In this document: positions 34,162 through 47,949 of the stretch, piece after piece
How the letters are laid out: each line of letters starts with the position of its first letter
Numbering within the stretch: the first letter of the stretch is position 1
From: Ehretia macrophylla
Taxonomy: Eukaryota; Streptophyta; Magnoliopsida; Boraginales; Ehretiaceae
NCBI GenBank assembly: GCA_037974665.1
Contig: CM075768.1
Coordinates: forward strand, 61,956,316 to 62,020,315
Reading direction: 5' to 3'
Length of the DNA stretch: 64,000 nucleotides
Made by a program: the position numbers and the translations under genes
The notes under the pieces: model-generated
Seen by the model: only the letters and a program-made list of their open reading frames with translations
Told to the model about the DNA's origin: nothing
Database searches by the model: none

Positions 34162-37100
34162 GAAGCCAGCTTAGCTGCCCCCATCGTAGAGCTCTCGGAG
34201 AGCTTTCCAACGGTATGCTGCGCGCCGCGTAACACCTTGCGCATCAAAAGTTATGGGCTCCGGGGCGACGGAGACGAGGTCTCAAGCCCGTTGCCCTCGG
34301 TTTGCGGGCCCAGCCTCTACGTGAAGCGAAGCTGTCTTGCCCAAGGTACTGTGGGATTCGGTAATAGAAATGTGATGGATTATGTTGTCATCCTTTTCGC
34401 GACGCACGACGTACGATCTGGGACAAAAAAAGCGCAAAAAATGAAAAGTGTCCCGAAACTGATGAAAACGTTCGATTTTTGGCTACTATAACAGGCCCAG
34501 CAAAGCCAGCTTAGCTGGCCCGATCGTAGAGCTCTCGGAGAGCTTTCCAACGGTATACTACGCGCCGCGTAACACCATGCGGATCAAAAGTTATGGGACC
34601 CGGAGCGACGGAGATGTGGTCCAAAGCCCGATGCCCTCGGTTTGTGGCGCCAGCCTCTACGTGAAGCGAAGCTGTCTTGCCCAAGGTGCCGTGGGATTTG
34701 GTAATAGAAATATGATGGATTAGGTTGTCTTCCCTTTTGCGGCGGACGACGTACGATCTGGGATAAAAAAAAGTGCAAAAGAAGAAAAGTGTCCCGAAAC
34801 TGATGAAAATGATCGATTTTTGGCTCCGATTACAGGTGCAGCAAAACCGGATTAGCTACCCCAATCGTAGAGCTCTCGGAGAGCTTTCCAATGGTATGCT
34901 GCGCGCCGCATAACTCCTTGCGGATCAAAAGTTATGGGACCCGGAGCGACGGACAAGTGGTCCCAAGCCCAATGCCCTCGGTTTACGGGCCCAGCCTCTA
35001 CGTGAAGCGAAGCTGTCTTGCCCAAGGTGCCATGGGATTCGGTAATAGAAATGTGATGGATTAGGTTGTCGTACTTTTCGCTGCGGACGACGTACGATAT
35101 GGTACAAAAAAAAGCGCAAAAGAAGAAAAGTGTCCCGAAACTGATGAAAAACAATCGATTTTTGGCTCTTATAACAGGCGCAGCAAAGCCGGCTTAGCTG
35201 CCCCCATCGTAGAGCTCTAGGAGAGCTTTCCAACGGTAAGCTGTGCATCGCGTAACTCCTTGCGGATCAAAAGTTTTGGGACCCGGAGTGATGGAGACGT
35301 GGTCCCAAGCCTGATGCCCTCGCTTTGCGGGCCCAGCCTCTACGTGAAGCGAAGCTGTCTTGCCCAAGGTAGCATGGGATTCGGTAATAGAAATGTGATG
35401 GATTAGGTTGTCGTCCTTTTCGCGGCATACGACGTACGATCCGGGATGAAAAAAAAGCGCAAAAGAAGAAAATTATCCCGAAACTAATGAAAACGTTTGA
35501 TTTTTGGTTCCGATAACAGGCCTAGCAAAGCGTGATTGGCTGCCCTCTTCGTAGAGCTCTCGGAGAGCTTTCCAACGGTATGCTACGCGCCACGTAATTC
35601 CTTGCGGGTCAAATGTTATGGGCTCCGGAGCGACAGAGACGTGGTCCCAAGCCCGATGCCCTGAGTTTAAGGGCCCAGCCTCTCCGTGAAGCGAAGCTGT
35701 CTTGCCCAAGTTGCCGTGGGATTCGGTAGTAGAAATGTTATGGATTAGGTTATCGTCCTTTTCGCAACGCACGACATACGATCCGGGATGAAAAAACAGC
35801 ACAAAAGAAGAAAAGTGTCCCGAAACTGATGAAAACATCGATTTTTGGCTCCGATAAAAGGCGCAGCAAAGCCAACTTAGCTGCCCCCATCGTAGAGCTC
35901 TATGATAGCTTTCGAACGGTGTGTTGCGCACCACGTAACACCTTGCGGATCAAAAGTTATGGGCTTCGGAGCGACGAAGACGTGGTCCCAAGCCCGATGC
36001 CCTCGGTTTGCGTGCCTAGCCTCTTCGTGAAGCGAAGCAGTCTTGCCCAAGGTGCTGTGGGATTCGGTAATAGAAATGTGATGGATTAGGTTGTCGTCCT
36101 TTTTGTGGCACACAACGTACGATCCGGGATGAAAAAAAAGCGCAAAGGAAGAAAAGTGTCCCGAAACTGATGAAAACGTTTGATTTTTGGCTCCGATAAC
36201 AGGCCCAACGAAGCCAGCTTAGTTTCCCCCATCGTAGAGCTCTCGGAGAGCTTTCCAACGGTATGTTGCGCACCGCATAACACCTTGCGGATCAAAAGTT
36301 ATGGGCTCCGGAGCGACGGAGACGTGGTCCCAAACCCGATGCCCTTGGTTTGCTGGCCCAGCCTCTACGTGAAGCGAAGCTGTCTTGCCCAAGTTGCCAT
36401 GGGATTCGGTAATAGTAATTTTATGGATTAGGTTGTCGTCCATTTTGCGGCTCACGACATACGATCCGGGATGAAAAAACAGTGCAAAAAAAGAAAACTA
36501 TCCCAAAACAGATGAAAACGTTCGATTTTGACTCTGATAAAAGGCGCAGCGGAGCCAACTTAGCTGCCCCCATCGTAGAACTCTAGGATAGCTTTCCAAC
36601 GGTATGCTGCGCGCCGCGTAACACCTTGCGGATCAAAAGTTATGGGCTCCGGAGTGACGGAGACGTGGTCCCAAGCCCGATGCCCTCGGTTTGCGGGCCT
36701 AGCCTCTACGTGAAGCGAAGCTGTCTTGCCCAAGGTGCCATGGGATTCGGTAATAGAATTGTGATGGATTAGGTTATCGTTCTTTTCGCGGCGGACGACG
36801 TACGATCTGGGACAAAAAAAGCGCAAAAGAAGAAAAGTGTCCAGAAACTGACGAAAATGATCAATTTTTGGCTCCGATAACAGGCGCAGCATAGGCGGCT
36901 TCGCTGCCCCCATCGTAGAGCGCTTAGAGAGCTTCCCAACGGTATGCTGCGCGCCACGTAACTCCATGCGGATCAAAAGTTATGGGCTCTTGAGCGACGG
37001 AGACGTGGTCCCATGCCCGATGCCCTCGGTTTGTGGTCCCAGCCTCCACGTGAAGCGAAGCTGTCTTGCCTAAGGTGCAGTGGCATTCGATAATAGAAAT

Positions 37101-37566
37101 GTGATGGATTAGGTTGTCGTCCTTTTCGCGGCGAACGACGTACGATCCGGGATGAAAAAAAGTGCAAAATAAGTAAAGTGTCCCGAAACTGATGAAAACG
37201 TTTGATTTTTGGCTCCGATAACAGGCGCAGCAAATCGTGCTTGGCCACCCCCTTCGTAGAGCTCTCGGAGAGCTTTCCAACGGTATGCTACGCGCCACGT
37301 AATTCCTTGCAGATCAAAAGTTATAGGCTCCGGAGCGACGGAGACGTGGTCCAAAGCCCGATGCCCTCGGTTTGCGGGCCCAGCCTCTACGTGAAACGAA
37401 GCTGTCTTGCCCAAGTTGCCATGGCATTTCGTAATAGAAATGTTATTGATTAGGTTGATGTCCTTTTCGCAGCGCACGACGTACGATCCGGGACGAAAAA
37501 AAAGCGCAAAAGAAGTAAAGTCTTCCGAAACTGATGAAAACATTCAATTTTTGGCTCCAATAACAG

Positions 37567-37690
37567 GCGTATCGAAATGAGCTTGGCTGCCCCCTTCGTA
37601 AAGCTCTCGGAGAGTTTTCCAACGGTATGCTGCACGCCGCGTAACTTCATGCAGATCAAAAGCTATGGGCTCCGGAGCGACGGAGACGTG
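37567..37690. repeat. Block nearly identical to 13584-13707 in array 1
   Basis: Both carry GCGTATCGAAATGAGCTTGG, TTCGTAAAGCTCTCGGAGAG, GCACGCCGCGTAACTTCATG and CAGATCAAAAGCTATGGG. A partial third copy lies near 5087. The offset of 23,983 bp spans both element insertions. Confidence 0.75.
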
Positions 37691-39439
37691 GTCCCAAGCC
37701 CGATGCCCTCGGTTTGTGGGCAGAACCTCTACGTGAAGAGAAGCTGTCTTGCCCAAGTTGCCGTGGGATTGGGTAATAGAAATGTGATGGATTAGGTTGT
37801 CGTCCTTTTCGCGGTGCACAACGTACGACCCGGGACAAAAGAAAGCGTAAAAGAAGAAAAGTGTCCCGAAACTGATGAAAACGTTCAATTTTTGGCTCTG
37901 AAAATAGGCGCACCGAAACCAGCTTTGCTGCCCCCATCGTAGAGCTCTCGGAGAGCTTTCCAATAGTATCCTGCGCACTGCGCATCACCTTGCGCATCAA
38001 AAGTTATGGGCTCCGGAGCGACGGAGACGTGGTCCCATGCCCGATGCCCTAGGTTTGCAGGCCCAGCCTGTACGTGATGCGAAGCTGTCTTGCCAAAGGT
38101 GCTGTGGGATTCGGTAATAGAAATGTGATGGATTAGTTTGTCGTCCTTTTCGCGTCGCACAACTTACGATTCGGGACAAAAAAAGCGCAAAAGAAGAAAA
38201 GTGTCCTGAAACTGATGAAAACTTTTGATTTTTGGCTCCGATAACGGGCGCAGCGAAGCCAGCTTAGCTGCCCCAATCGTAGAGCTCTCGGAGAGCTTTC
38301 CAACAGTATGCTGCGTGCCGCGTAACACCTTGCGCATCAAAAGTTATGGGCTCCGGAGCGACGGAGACGTGGTCCCAAGCCCGATGCCTTGAGTTTGCAG
38401 GCCCAGCCTCTACGTGAAGCGAAGCTGTCTTGCCCAAGTTGCCATGGTATTCGATAATAGAAATGTAATGGATTAGGTTGTCGTCCGTTTCGCGGCGCAC
38501 GACATAAGATCCGGGATGAAAAAACAGCGCAAAAGAAGAAAAGTGTCCCGAAATTGATGAAAAAGTTCGATTTTTGGCTCCGATAACAGTCCCAGCGAAG
38601 CCAGTTTAGCTGCCCCCATCGTAGAGCTCTCGGAGAGCTTTCCAACGGTATGCTGCGCGCCGCGTAACACCTTGCGTATCAAAAGTTATGGGCTCCGGAG
38701 CGACGGAGACGTGGTCCCAAGCCCAATGCCCTCGGTTTGCGGGCCCTGCCTCTAAGTGAAGTGAAGCTGTCTTGCCCAAGGTGTCGTGGGATTCGGTAAT
38801 AGAAATGTGATGGATTAGGTTGCCGTCCTTTTCGCGGCGCACAACGTACGATCCAGGACAAAAAAAGCGCAAAAGAAGAAAAGTTTCCCAAAACTGATGA
38901 AAACGATCGATTTTTGGCTCCGACAACAGGCACAGCATAGCTGGCTTAGCTGTCCCCATCGTAGAGCTCTCGGAGAGCTTTCTAACGGTATGCTGCGCGC
39001 CGCGTAACTCCTTGCGGATCAAAAGTTATGGGACACGGAGCGACATTGACGTGGTCCCAAGCCTGATGCCCTCGGTTTGCGTGCCCAGCCTCTACGTGAA
39101 GAGAGGCTATCTTGCCCAAGGTGCCGTGGTATTCGGTAATAGAAATGTGATGGATTAGGTTCTCGTCCTTTTCGCGGCGCACGACGTACGATCCGGGAAG
39201 AAAAAAACGAGCAAAAGAAGAAAAGTGTCGCAAAACTGATGAAAATGTTTGATTTTTTGCTCCGATAACAGGCGCAACGAAGCCAGCTTTGCTGCCAGCA
39301 TCGTAGAGCTCTCGGAAAGCTTTCCAACGGTATGCTGCGCACCGCGTAACTCCTTGCGGATCAAAAGTTATGGGCTCCGGAGCAACGGAGACGTGGTCCC
39401 AAGCCCGATGCCATCAGTTTTCGGGCCCAACCTCTACGT

Positions 39440-40080
39440 GAAGTGAAGCTATCTTGCCCAAGGTGCCGTGGGATTCGGTAATATAAATGTTATAGATTAG
39501 GTTGTCATCCATTTCGCGGCGCACGACGTACGATCCGGGATGAAAAAATAGCGCAAAAAAAGAAAAGGTATCCCGAAACTGATGAAAACGTTCAATTTTT
39601 GGCTCCGATAACTGGCGCAGCGACTCTGACTTAGCTGCCCCCATCGTAGAGCTCTAGGAGAGAGTTCTAACGGTATGCTGCGCGCTGCGTAACACCTTGC
39701 GGATCAAAAGATTTGGGCTCCGGAACGACGGAGACGTGGTCCCAAGCCCAATGCCCTCGATTTACGGGCCCAGCCTCTACGTGAAGCGAAGCTGTCTTTC
39801 CCAAGGTACCGTGGGATTTGGTAATAGAAATGTTATTGATTAGGTTGTCATCCTTTTCGCGGCGCACGACATACGATCCGGGAAGAAAGAACAGCGCAAA
39901 AGAAGAAAAGTGTCCCAAAATAGATGAAAACGTTTGATTTTTGAATCCGAAAACAGGCGCAGCGAAGCTAGCTTGGCTGCTCCCATCGTAGAGCTCTCAG
40001 AGAGCTTTCCAACGGTATGCTGCGCGCCGTGTAACTCCTTGCGGATCAAAAGTTATGGGCTACAAAGCGACGGAGACGTG
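39440..40080. repeat. Duplicated block, copy 1 (spacing 4685 bp)
   Basis: Shared rare features are GTAATATAAATGTTAT, AGAAAAGGTATCCCG, CTAGGAGAGAGTTCTA, AAAAGATTTGGGCTCCGGAACG, GAAGAAAGAACAGCGC and CCCAAAATAGATGAAAACG. They are found at the same order and spacing in 44125-44765. Confidence 0.8.
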
Positions 40081-43000
40081 GTCCCAAGCCTGATGCCCTC
40101 GGTTTGCGGGTCCAGCCTCGACGTGAATCAGAGCTGTCTTGCCTAAGGTGCCGTGGGATTCAGTAATAGAAATGTGATGGATTAGGTTATCGTCATTTGC
40201 GCAGCTCACGACGTACGATCCAGGATAAAAAAAAGCGCAAAAGAAGAAAAGTGTCCCGAAACTGATGAAAACGTTCAATTTTTGGCTCCGATAACAGTCC
40301 CAGCCTAGCTGCCCCTATCGTAGAGCTCTCGGAGCGCTTTCCAACGGTATACTGCGCGCTGCGTAACACCTTGCGGATCAAAATTTTTGGGCTCCGGAGC
40401 GACGGAGACGTGGTCCCAAGCCCGATGCCCTCGGTTTGGGGCCCAGCCTCTACGTGAAGCGAAGCTGTCTTGCCCAAGGTGCTGTGGGATTCGGTAATAG
40501 AAATGTGATGGATTAGGTTGTCGTCCTTTTCGCGGCGCACAACGTACTATCCCGGAAGAAAAAACAGCGCAAAAGAAGAAAAGTATACCGAAACCGATGA
40601 AAACATTCAATTTTTGGCTCCGATTACAGGCGCAGCAAAGCGAACTTGGCCGCCCCCTTCGTAGAGCTCTCGGAGAGCTTTCCAACGGTATGCTGCGAGC
40701 CGCATAACTCCTTGCGGATCAAAAGTAATGTGCTCCAGAGCGACGGAGACGTGGTCCCAATTGCGATGGATTAGTTTGTCGTCCTTTTCGCGGCGCATGA
40801 CGTGCGATCCGAGACAAAAAAGAGCGCAAAAGAAGAAAAGTGTCCCAAAACTGATAAAAATGTTCAATTTTTGGCTCCGATAACAGGCGCAGCGAAGCGA
40901 GCTTAGCGCACCTTTAGTAGAGCTCTTGGAGAGCTTTCCAACGGTATGCTGCGCACCACGTAACTCGTTGCGGATCAAAAGGTATGGGCTCCAGAGCGAC
41001 GGAGACGTGGTCTCAAGCCCGATGCCCTCGGTTTGCGAGCCCAGCCTCTACGTGAAATGAAGTTGTCTTGCCCAAGGTGCCGTGGGATTCGGTAATAGAA
41101 ATGTGATGGATTAGGTTGTCATCCTTTTCGAGGCGCACACGTACGATCTGGGACCAAAAAAAACGTAAAAGAAGAAAAGTGTCCCGAAACTGATGAAAAC
41201 GTTAGATTTTTGGCTTCGATAACTGGCGCAGCGTAGCCAGCTTGGCTGCTTCTATCGTAGAGCCCTCGGAGAGCTTTCCATCTGTATGCTTGGCGCCGCG
41301 TAACTCTTTGCGGATCAAAAGTTATGGGCTCCGGAGCGACGGAGACGTGGTCCCAAGTCCGATGCCGTCGGTTTGCTGGCCCAGCCTCTACGTGAAGCGA
41401 AGCTGTCTTGACCAAGGTGCCGTGAGATTCGGTAAGAGAAATGTTATGGATTAGGTTGTCGTCCGTTTTGTAGCGTACGACGTACGATCCGGGATGAAAA
41501 AACAGCGCAAAAGAATAAAAGTGTCACAAAACTGATGAAAACGTTCAATTTTTGGCTCCGATAACTGGCGCATCAAAGCCAACTCAGCTGCCCCCATCGT
41601 AGAGCTCTAGGAGAGCTTTCCAACTGTATGCTGCGCGCTGCGTAACACCTTTCGGATCAAAAGTTATGAACTCCGAAGCGATGGAGACGTGGTCCCAAGC
41701 CTGATGCCCTCGGTTTGCGGGCCCAGCCTCTATGTGAAGCGAAGCTATCTTGCCTAAGGTGCCGTGGGATTAGGTAATAGAAATGTGTTAGATTAGGTTG
41801 TTGTCCTTTTCGCGGTGGACGACGTACGATCTGGGGCAAAAAAAATTGAAAAAGAAGAAAAGTGTACCAAAACTGAGGAAAATGTTTGATTTTCGGCTCC
41901 GATAACTGGCGCAGCGAAGCTAGCTTGGCTTCTCCCATCGTAGAGCTCTCGGAGAGCTTTCCAACGGTATGCTGCGCGCCGCGTAACACCTTGGGGATCA
42001 AAAGTTATGTGCTCCGGAGCGACGGAGACGTGGTCCCAAGCCCAATGCCCTCGGTTTGCGAGCCCATCCTCTACGTGAAGCGAAGCTATCTTGCCCAAGG
42101 TGCCATGGGGTTCGATAATAGAAATGTGATTAATTAGGTTGTCGTCCTTTTCGCGGCGCACAACGTACGATCCGGGACATAAAAAGCGCAAAAGAAGAAA
42201 AGTGACCCGAAATTGATGAAAAAGTTCGATTTTTGGCTCCGATAATAGGCCCCGCTAAGCCAGCTTTGCTGCCCACATCGTAGAGCTCTCGGAGAGCTTT
42301 CCAACGGTATGCTGCGCGTCGCGTAACTCCTTGCGGATCAAAAGTTATGGGCTCCGGAGCGACGGAGAAGTGGTCCCAAGCCTGATGCCCTCGGTTTGCG
42401 GGCCCAGCCTCTAAGTGAAGCGAAGCTGTCTTGCCCAAGGTACCGTGGGATTCGGTAACAGAAATGTTATGGATTAGGTTGTCATCCGTTTCACGGTGCA
42501 CGACATACAATCCGGGATGAAAAAATAGCGCAAAAGAAGAAAAGGTGTCCCGAAACTAATGAAAATGTTCAATTTTTGGCTCCGATAACTGGCGCAGCGA
42601 ATCCAACTTAGCTACCCCCATCGTAGAGCTCTCGGAGAGCTTTTCAACGGTATACTGCGCGCTGCGTAACACCTTGCGGATCAAAAGTTATGGGCTCCGG
42701 AGCGACGGAGATGTGGTCCTATGCCCGATGCCCTCGGGTTACGGGCCCAGCCTCTACGTGAAGCGAAGCTGTCTTGGCCAAGGTGCTGTGGGATTAGGTA
42801 ATAGAAATGTGATGGATTAGATTGTCGTCCTTTTCGCGGCGGACGACGTACGATATGGGATAAAAAAAGCGCAAAAGAAGAAAAGTGTCCCAAAATTTAT
42901 GAAAACGTTCGATTTTTGGCTCCGATAACAGGCGCAGCGAAGCGAGCTTCGCTGCTACCATCGTAGAGCTCTCGGATAGCTTTCCAACGGTATGCTGCGC

Positions 43001-44124
43001 TTCGCGTAACTCCTTGCAGATCAAAAGTTTTGGGCTCCGGAGCGACGGAGACGTGGTCCCAAGCCCGATGCCCTCGGTTTTCGGGCCAAGCCTCTAAGTG
43101 AAGCGAAGCTATCTTCCCCAAGGTGTTGTGGGATTCAGTAATATAAATGTTATGGATTAGGTTGTCGTCCGTTTCGCAGCGCACGACGTACGATCTGGGA
43201 TTAAAAAAATAGCGTAAAAGAATAAAAGTGTCTCGAAACTAATGAAAACATTTAATTTTTGGCTCCGATAACAGTGCAGCGAAGCCAACTTAGCTGCCCC
43301 CATCGTAGAGCTCTCGGAGAGCTTTCCAACGGTATGCTGCGCACCGCGTAACTCCTTTCAGATCAAAAGTTATGGGCTCCGGAGCGACGGAGACGTGGTC
43401 CCAAGCCCGATGCCCTCGGTTTGCGGGCCCAGCCTCTACGTGAATCGAAGCTATCTTGCCCAAGGTGCCGTGGGATTCGGTAATAGAAATGTGATGGATT
43501 AGGTGCTCGTCCTTTTCGAGGCACACGACGTACGATCTGGGATGAAAAAAAATCACAAAAGAAGAAAAGTGCCATGAAACTAATGAAAACGTTTGATTTT
43601 TGGCTCCGATAACACGCGTATCGAGGCCAGCTTGGCTGCTCCCATCGTAGGGCTCTCGGAGAACTTTCCATCAGTATGCTGCGCGCCGCGTAACTCCCCG
43701 CAGATCAAAATTTATGGGCTCCGGAGCGACGGAGACGTGGTCCCAAGCCCGATGCCCTCGTTTTGCGGGCCCAGCCTCTACGTGAAGCGAACCTATCTTG
43801 CCCAAGATGCCGTCGGATTCGGTAATAGAAATGTGATGGATTAGGTTATCGTCCTTTTCACGGCAGACGACGAACGATCTGGGACAAAAAAAAGCACAAA
43901 AGAAGAAAAGTGTCCCGGAACTGATGAAAACGTTTGATTTTCATCCCTGATAACAGGCGCAGCGAAGCCAGCTTAGCTCCTTCCATTGTACAGCTCTCGA
44001 AGAGCTTTCCAATGGTATGCTGCGCGCCGCGTAACTCCTTGCGGATCAAAAGTTATGGGCTCTGGTGCGACGGAGACGTGGTCCCAAGCCCGATGGCCTC
44101 AGTTTGCGGGCCCAGCCTCTATGT

Positions 44125-44765
44125 GAAGCGAAGCTATCTTGCCCATGGTGCCGTGGGATTCAGTAATATAAATGTTATGGATTAGGTTGTCATCCGTTTC
44201 GCGGCGCACGACGTACGATCCGGTATGAAAAAACAGCGCAAAAAAAGAAAAGGTATCCCGAAACTGATGAAAACGTTCAATTTTTGGCTCCGATAACTGG
44301 AGCAGCGACTCCGACTTAGCTGTCCCCATCGTAGAGCTCTAGGAGAGAGTTCTATCGGTATGCTGCGCGCTACGTAACACCTTGCGGATCAAAAGATTTG
44401 GGCTCCGGAACGACGGAGACGTGGTCCCAAGCCCAATGCCCTCGGTTTATGGGCCCAGCCTCTACGTGAAACGAAGCTGTCTTTCCCAAGGTACCGAGGG
44501 ATTTGGTAATAGAAATGTTATTGATTAGGTTGTCATCCTTTTCGCGGCGCACGACATACGATCCGGGAAGAAAGAACAGCGCAAAAGAAGAAAAGTGTCC
44601 CAAAATAGATGAAAACGTTTGATTTTCAAATTCGAAAACAGGCGCAGCGAAGCCAGCTTGGCTGCTCCCATCGTAGAGCTCTCGGAGAGCTTTCCAACGG
44701 TATGCTGTGCGCCGCGTAACTCCTTGCGGATCAAAAGTTATAGGCTCCAGAGCGACGGAGGCGTG
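44125..44765. repeat. Duplicated block, copy 2 (spacing 4685 bp)
   Basis: This is the partner of 39440-40080, with about one difference per 25 bases by eye. ATTTGGGCTCCGGAACG is at 44396 against 39711. Confidence 0.8.
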
Positions 44766-46834
44766 GTCCCAAGCCCGATGCCCTCGTTTTGCGGTCCCAG
44801 CCTCTACGTGAAGCGAAGCTGTCTTGCCAAGGTGCCGTGGGATTCGGTAATAGAAATGTTATGGATTAGGTTGTCGTCCGTTTCGCGGCACACGACGTGC
44901 GATCCGTGATGAAAAACATCACAAAAGAAGAAAAGTGTCCCAAAACTAATGAAAATGTTCAATTTTTTGCTCCGATAACTGGCGTAGCGAAGCCAGCTTA
45001 GCTGCCACGATCGTAGAGCTCTCGGAGAGCTTTCCAACCGTATATAGCGCGCTGCCTAACACCTTGCGGATCAAAACTTATGGGCTCCGGAGCGACGGAG
45101 AAGTGGTCCCAAAACTATGCCCTCGGTTTGCGGGCCCAGCCTCTACGTGAAGCGAAACTGTCTTGCCCAAGGTGCCATGGGATTCGGTAATAGAAATGTG
45201 ATGGATTAGGTTGTCGTCCTTTTCGCGGCAGACGACGTACGATCTCGGACAAAAAAAAGCTCAAAAGAAGAAAATTGTCCCGAAACTGATGAAAACGTTC
45301 GATTTTGACTCCGATAACAGGCCCAGTAAAGCCAGTTTGGCTGCCCCCATCGTAGAGCTCTCGGAGAGCTTTCCAACAGTATGCTGCGCGCCGCGTAACA
45401 CCTTGCGGATCAAAAGTTATGGGCTCCGGAGCGACGGAGACGTGGTCCCAAGCCCGATTCCCTCGGTTTGCTGGGCCAGCCTCTACGTGAAGCGAAGCTG
45501 TCTTGCCCTAGGTGTCGTAGGATTCAGTAATAGAAATGTTTTGGATTAGGTTGTCGTCCGTTTCGCGGCGTACGACGTACGATTCGGGATGAAAAAACAG
45601 CGCAAAAGAAGAAAAATATCCCGAAACTGATGAAAATGTTCAATTTTTGGTTCCGATAATAGGTGCAGAGAAGCCAGCTTCGCTGCCCCCATCGTAGAGC
45701 TCTCGGAGAGCTTTCCAACGGTATGCTGCTCGCCGCGTAACACCTTATGGATCAAAAGTTATGGGCTCCGAAGCGACGGAGACGTGGTCCCAAGCCCGAT
45801 GCCTTCGGTTTACGGGTCCAGCCTGTACGTGAAGCGAAGCTGTCTTGCCCAAGGTGCCGCGGGATTCGGTAATAGAAATGTGATGGATTAGGTTGTCGTC
45901 CTTTTCGCGGCACACGACGTACGATCCGGGATGAAAAAAAAGCACAAAAGAAGAAAAGTGTCCCGAAACTGATGAAAACGTTCCATTTTTGGCTCCTATA
46001 ACAGGCCCAGCGAAGCCAGCTTAGCTGCCCCCATCGTAGAGCTCTCGGAGAGCTTTCCAACGGTATGCTGCGCGCAGTGTAACTCCTTCCAGATCAAAAG
46101 TTATGGGCTGCAGAGCGACAGAGACATGGTCCCAAGCCCGATGCCCTCTGTTTGCGGGCCCAGCCTCTACATGAAGTGAAGTTGTCTTGCCCAAGGTGCC
46201 GTGGGATTCGGTAATAGAAATGTTATGGATTAGGTTGTCGCCTGTTTCGCGTCGTACGACGTACGATCTGGGATGAAAAAACATCGCAAAAGAAGAAAAG
46301 TTTACCAAAACTGATGAAAACGTTCAATTTTTGGCTCTGATAACTGGTGCAGCGAAGCCAGCTTAGCTGCCCCCATTGTCGAGCTCTCGGAGAGCTTTCC
46401 AACGGTATAGTGCGCGCTTCGTAACACCTTGCGGATCAAAAGTTATGGGCTCCGGAGCGACGGAGACGTGGTCCCATGCCTGATGCCCTCGGTTTGTGGG
46501 CCCAACCTCTACGTGAAGCGAACCTGTCTTGCCCAAGGTGCCGTGGGATTCGGTAATAGAAATGTGATGGATTAGGTTGTCGTCCTTTTCGTGGCGCACG
46601 ACGTACGATCTCAGAAAAAAAAGAGCACAAAAGAAGAAAAGTGTCCCGAAACTGATGAAAACGTTAGATTTTCGGCTTCGATAACAGGCGCAGCAAAGCC
46701 AGCTTAGCTGATCCCATCGTAGAGCTCTCGGGGAGCTTTCCAATGGTATGCTGCGTGCCGCGTAACTCCTTGCGAATCAAAAGTTATTGGCTCCGGAGCG
46801 ACGGAGACGTGGTCCCAAGCCCGACGCCCTAGGT

Positions 46835-47740
46835 TTGCGGGCCCAACCTCTACGCGAAGCGAAGTTGTCTTGCCTAAGGTGCCGTGGGATTTGGTAATAA
46901 AAATGTGATGGATTAGGTTGTCGTCCGTTTCGCGGCGGACGACGTACGATCTGGGACAAAAAAAAGCGCAAAAGAAGAAAATTGTCTCGAACTGATGAAA
47001 ACGTTCGAGTTTTTGCTCCGATAACAGGTGCAGCTAAGCTAGCTTGGCTGCCCTTATCGTAGAGCTCTTACAGAGCTTACCAACGGTATGTTGCGCGCCG
47101 CATAACTCCTTGCGGATCAAAAGTTATGGGCGCCGCAGCGACGGAGACGTGGTGCGAAGCCCGATGCCCTCGGCTTGCGAGCCCAGCCTCTACGTGAAGC
47201 GAAGCTGTCTTGACCAAGGTACCGTGGGATTCTGTAATAGAAATGTGATGGATGAGGTTGTCGTCCGTTTCTTGGCGCACGACGAACGATCCGGGATGAA
47301 AAAACGTCACAAAAGAAGAAGTGTGGCGAAACTGATGAAAACATTCAATTTTTGGCTCCAATAACAGGTGCAGCGAAGCGAGCTTGGCTGCCCTCTTCGT
47401 AGAGTTCTCGGAGAGCCTTCCAACGGTATGCTACGTGCCACGTAACTCATTGCAGATCAAAAGTTATGGGCTCCGGAGCGACAGAGATGTGGTCCCAAGC
47501 CCATTGCCCTCGGTTTTCTAGCCCAGCCTCTATGTGAAGCGAAGCTGTCTTGGCCAAGGTGCCGTGGGATTCGGTAATAGAAATCTAATGGATTAGGTTG
47601 TAGTCCTTTTCGCGGCGCACAACGTACAATCCGGGACAAAAAAAAGCTCAAAAGAAGAAAAGTGTCCCGAAACTGATGAAAACGTTTGATTTTCTGCTCC
47701 GATAAAGGGCGCAGCGAAGCCAGCCTGGCTGCCCCCATCG
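46835..47740. repeat. Segmental duplication part 1, copy 1 (spacing 8491 bp)
   Basis: It pairs with 55326-56230. Anchors are CTACGCGAAGCGAAGTTGTC at 46850/55341 and AAACGTCACAAAAGAAGAAG near 47303/55794. About 46990-47250 is less similar, while 47260-47740 is almost identical. Confidence 0.8.
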
Positions 47741-47949
47741 TAGAGCTCTCGGTGAGCTTTCCAACGGTATGCTGTGCGCCGCGTAACACCTTGCGGCTCA
47801 AAAATTATTGGCTCCATAGCGACGGAGACGTGGTCCCAAGCCCGATGCCCTCGGTTTGCGGGCCCAGCCTCTACGTGAAGCGAAGCTGTCTTGCCCTAGG
47901 TGCCGTGGGATTCGGTAATAGAAATGTGATGGATTAGGTTGTCGTCCTT

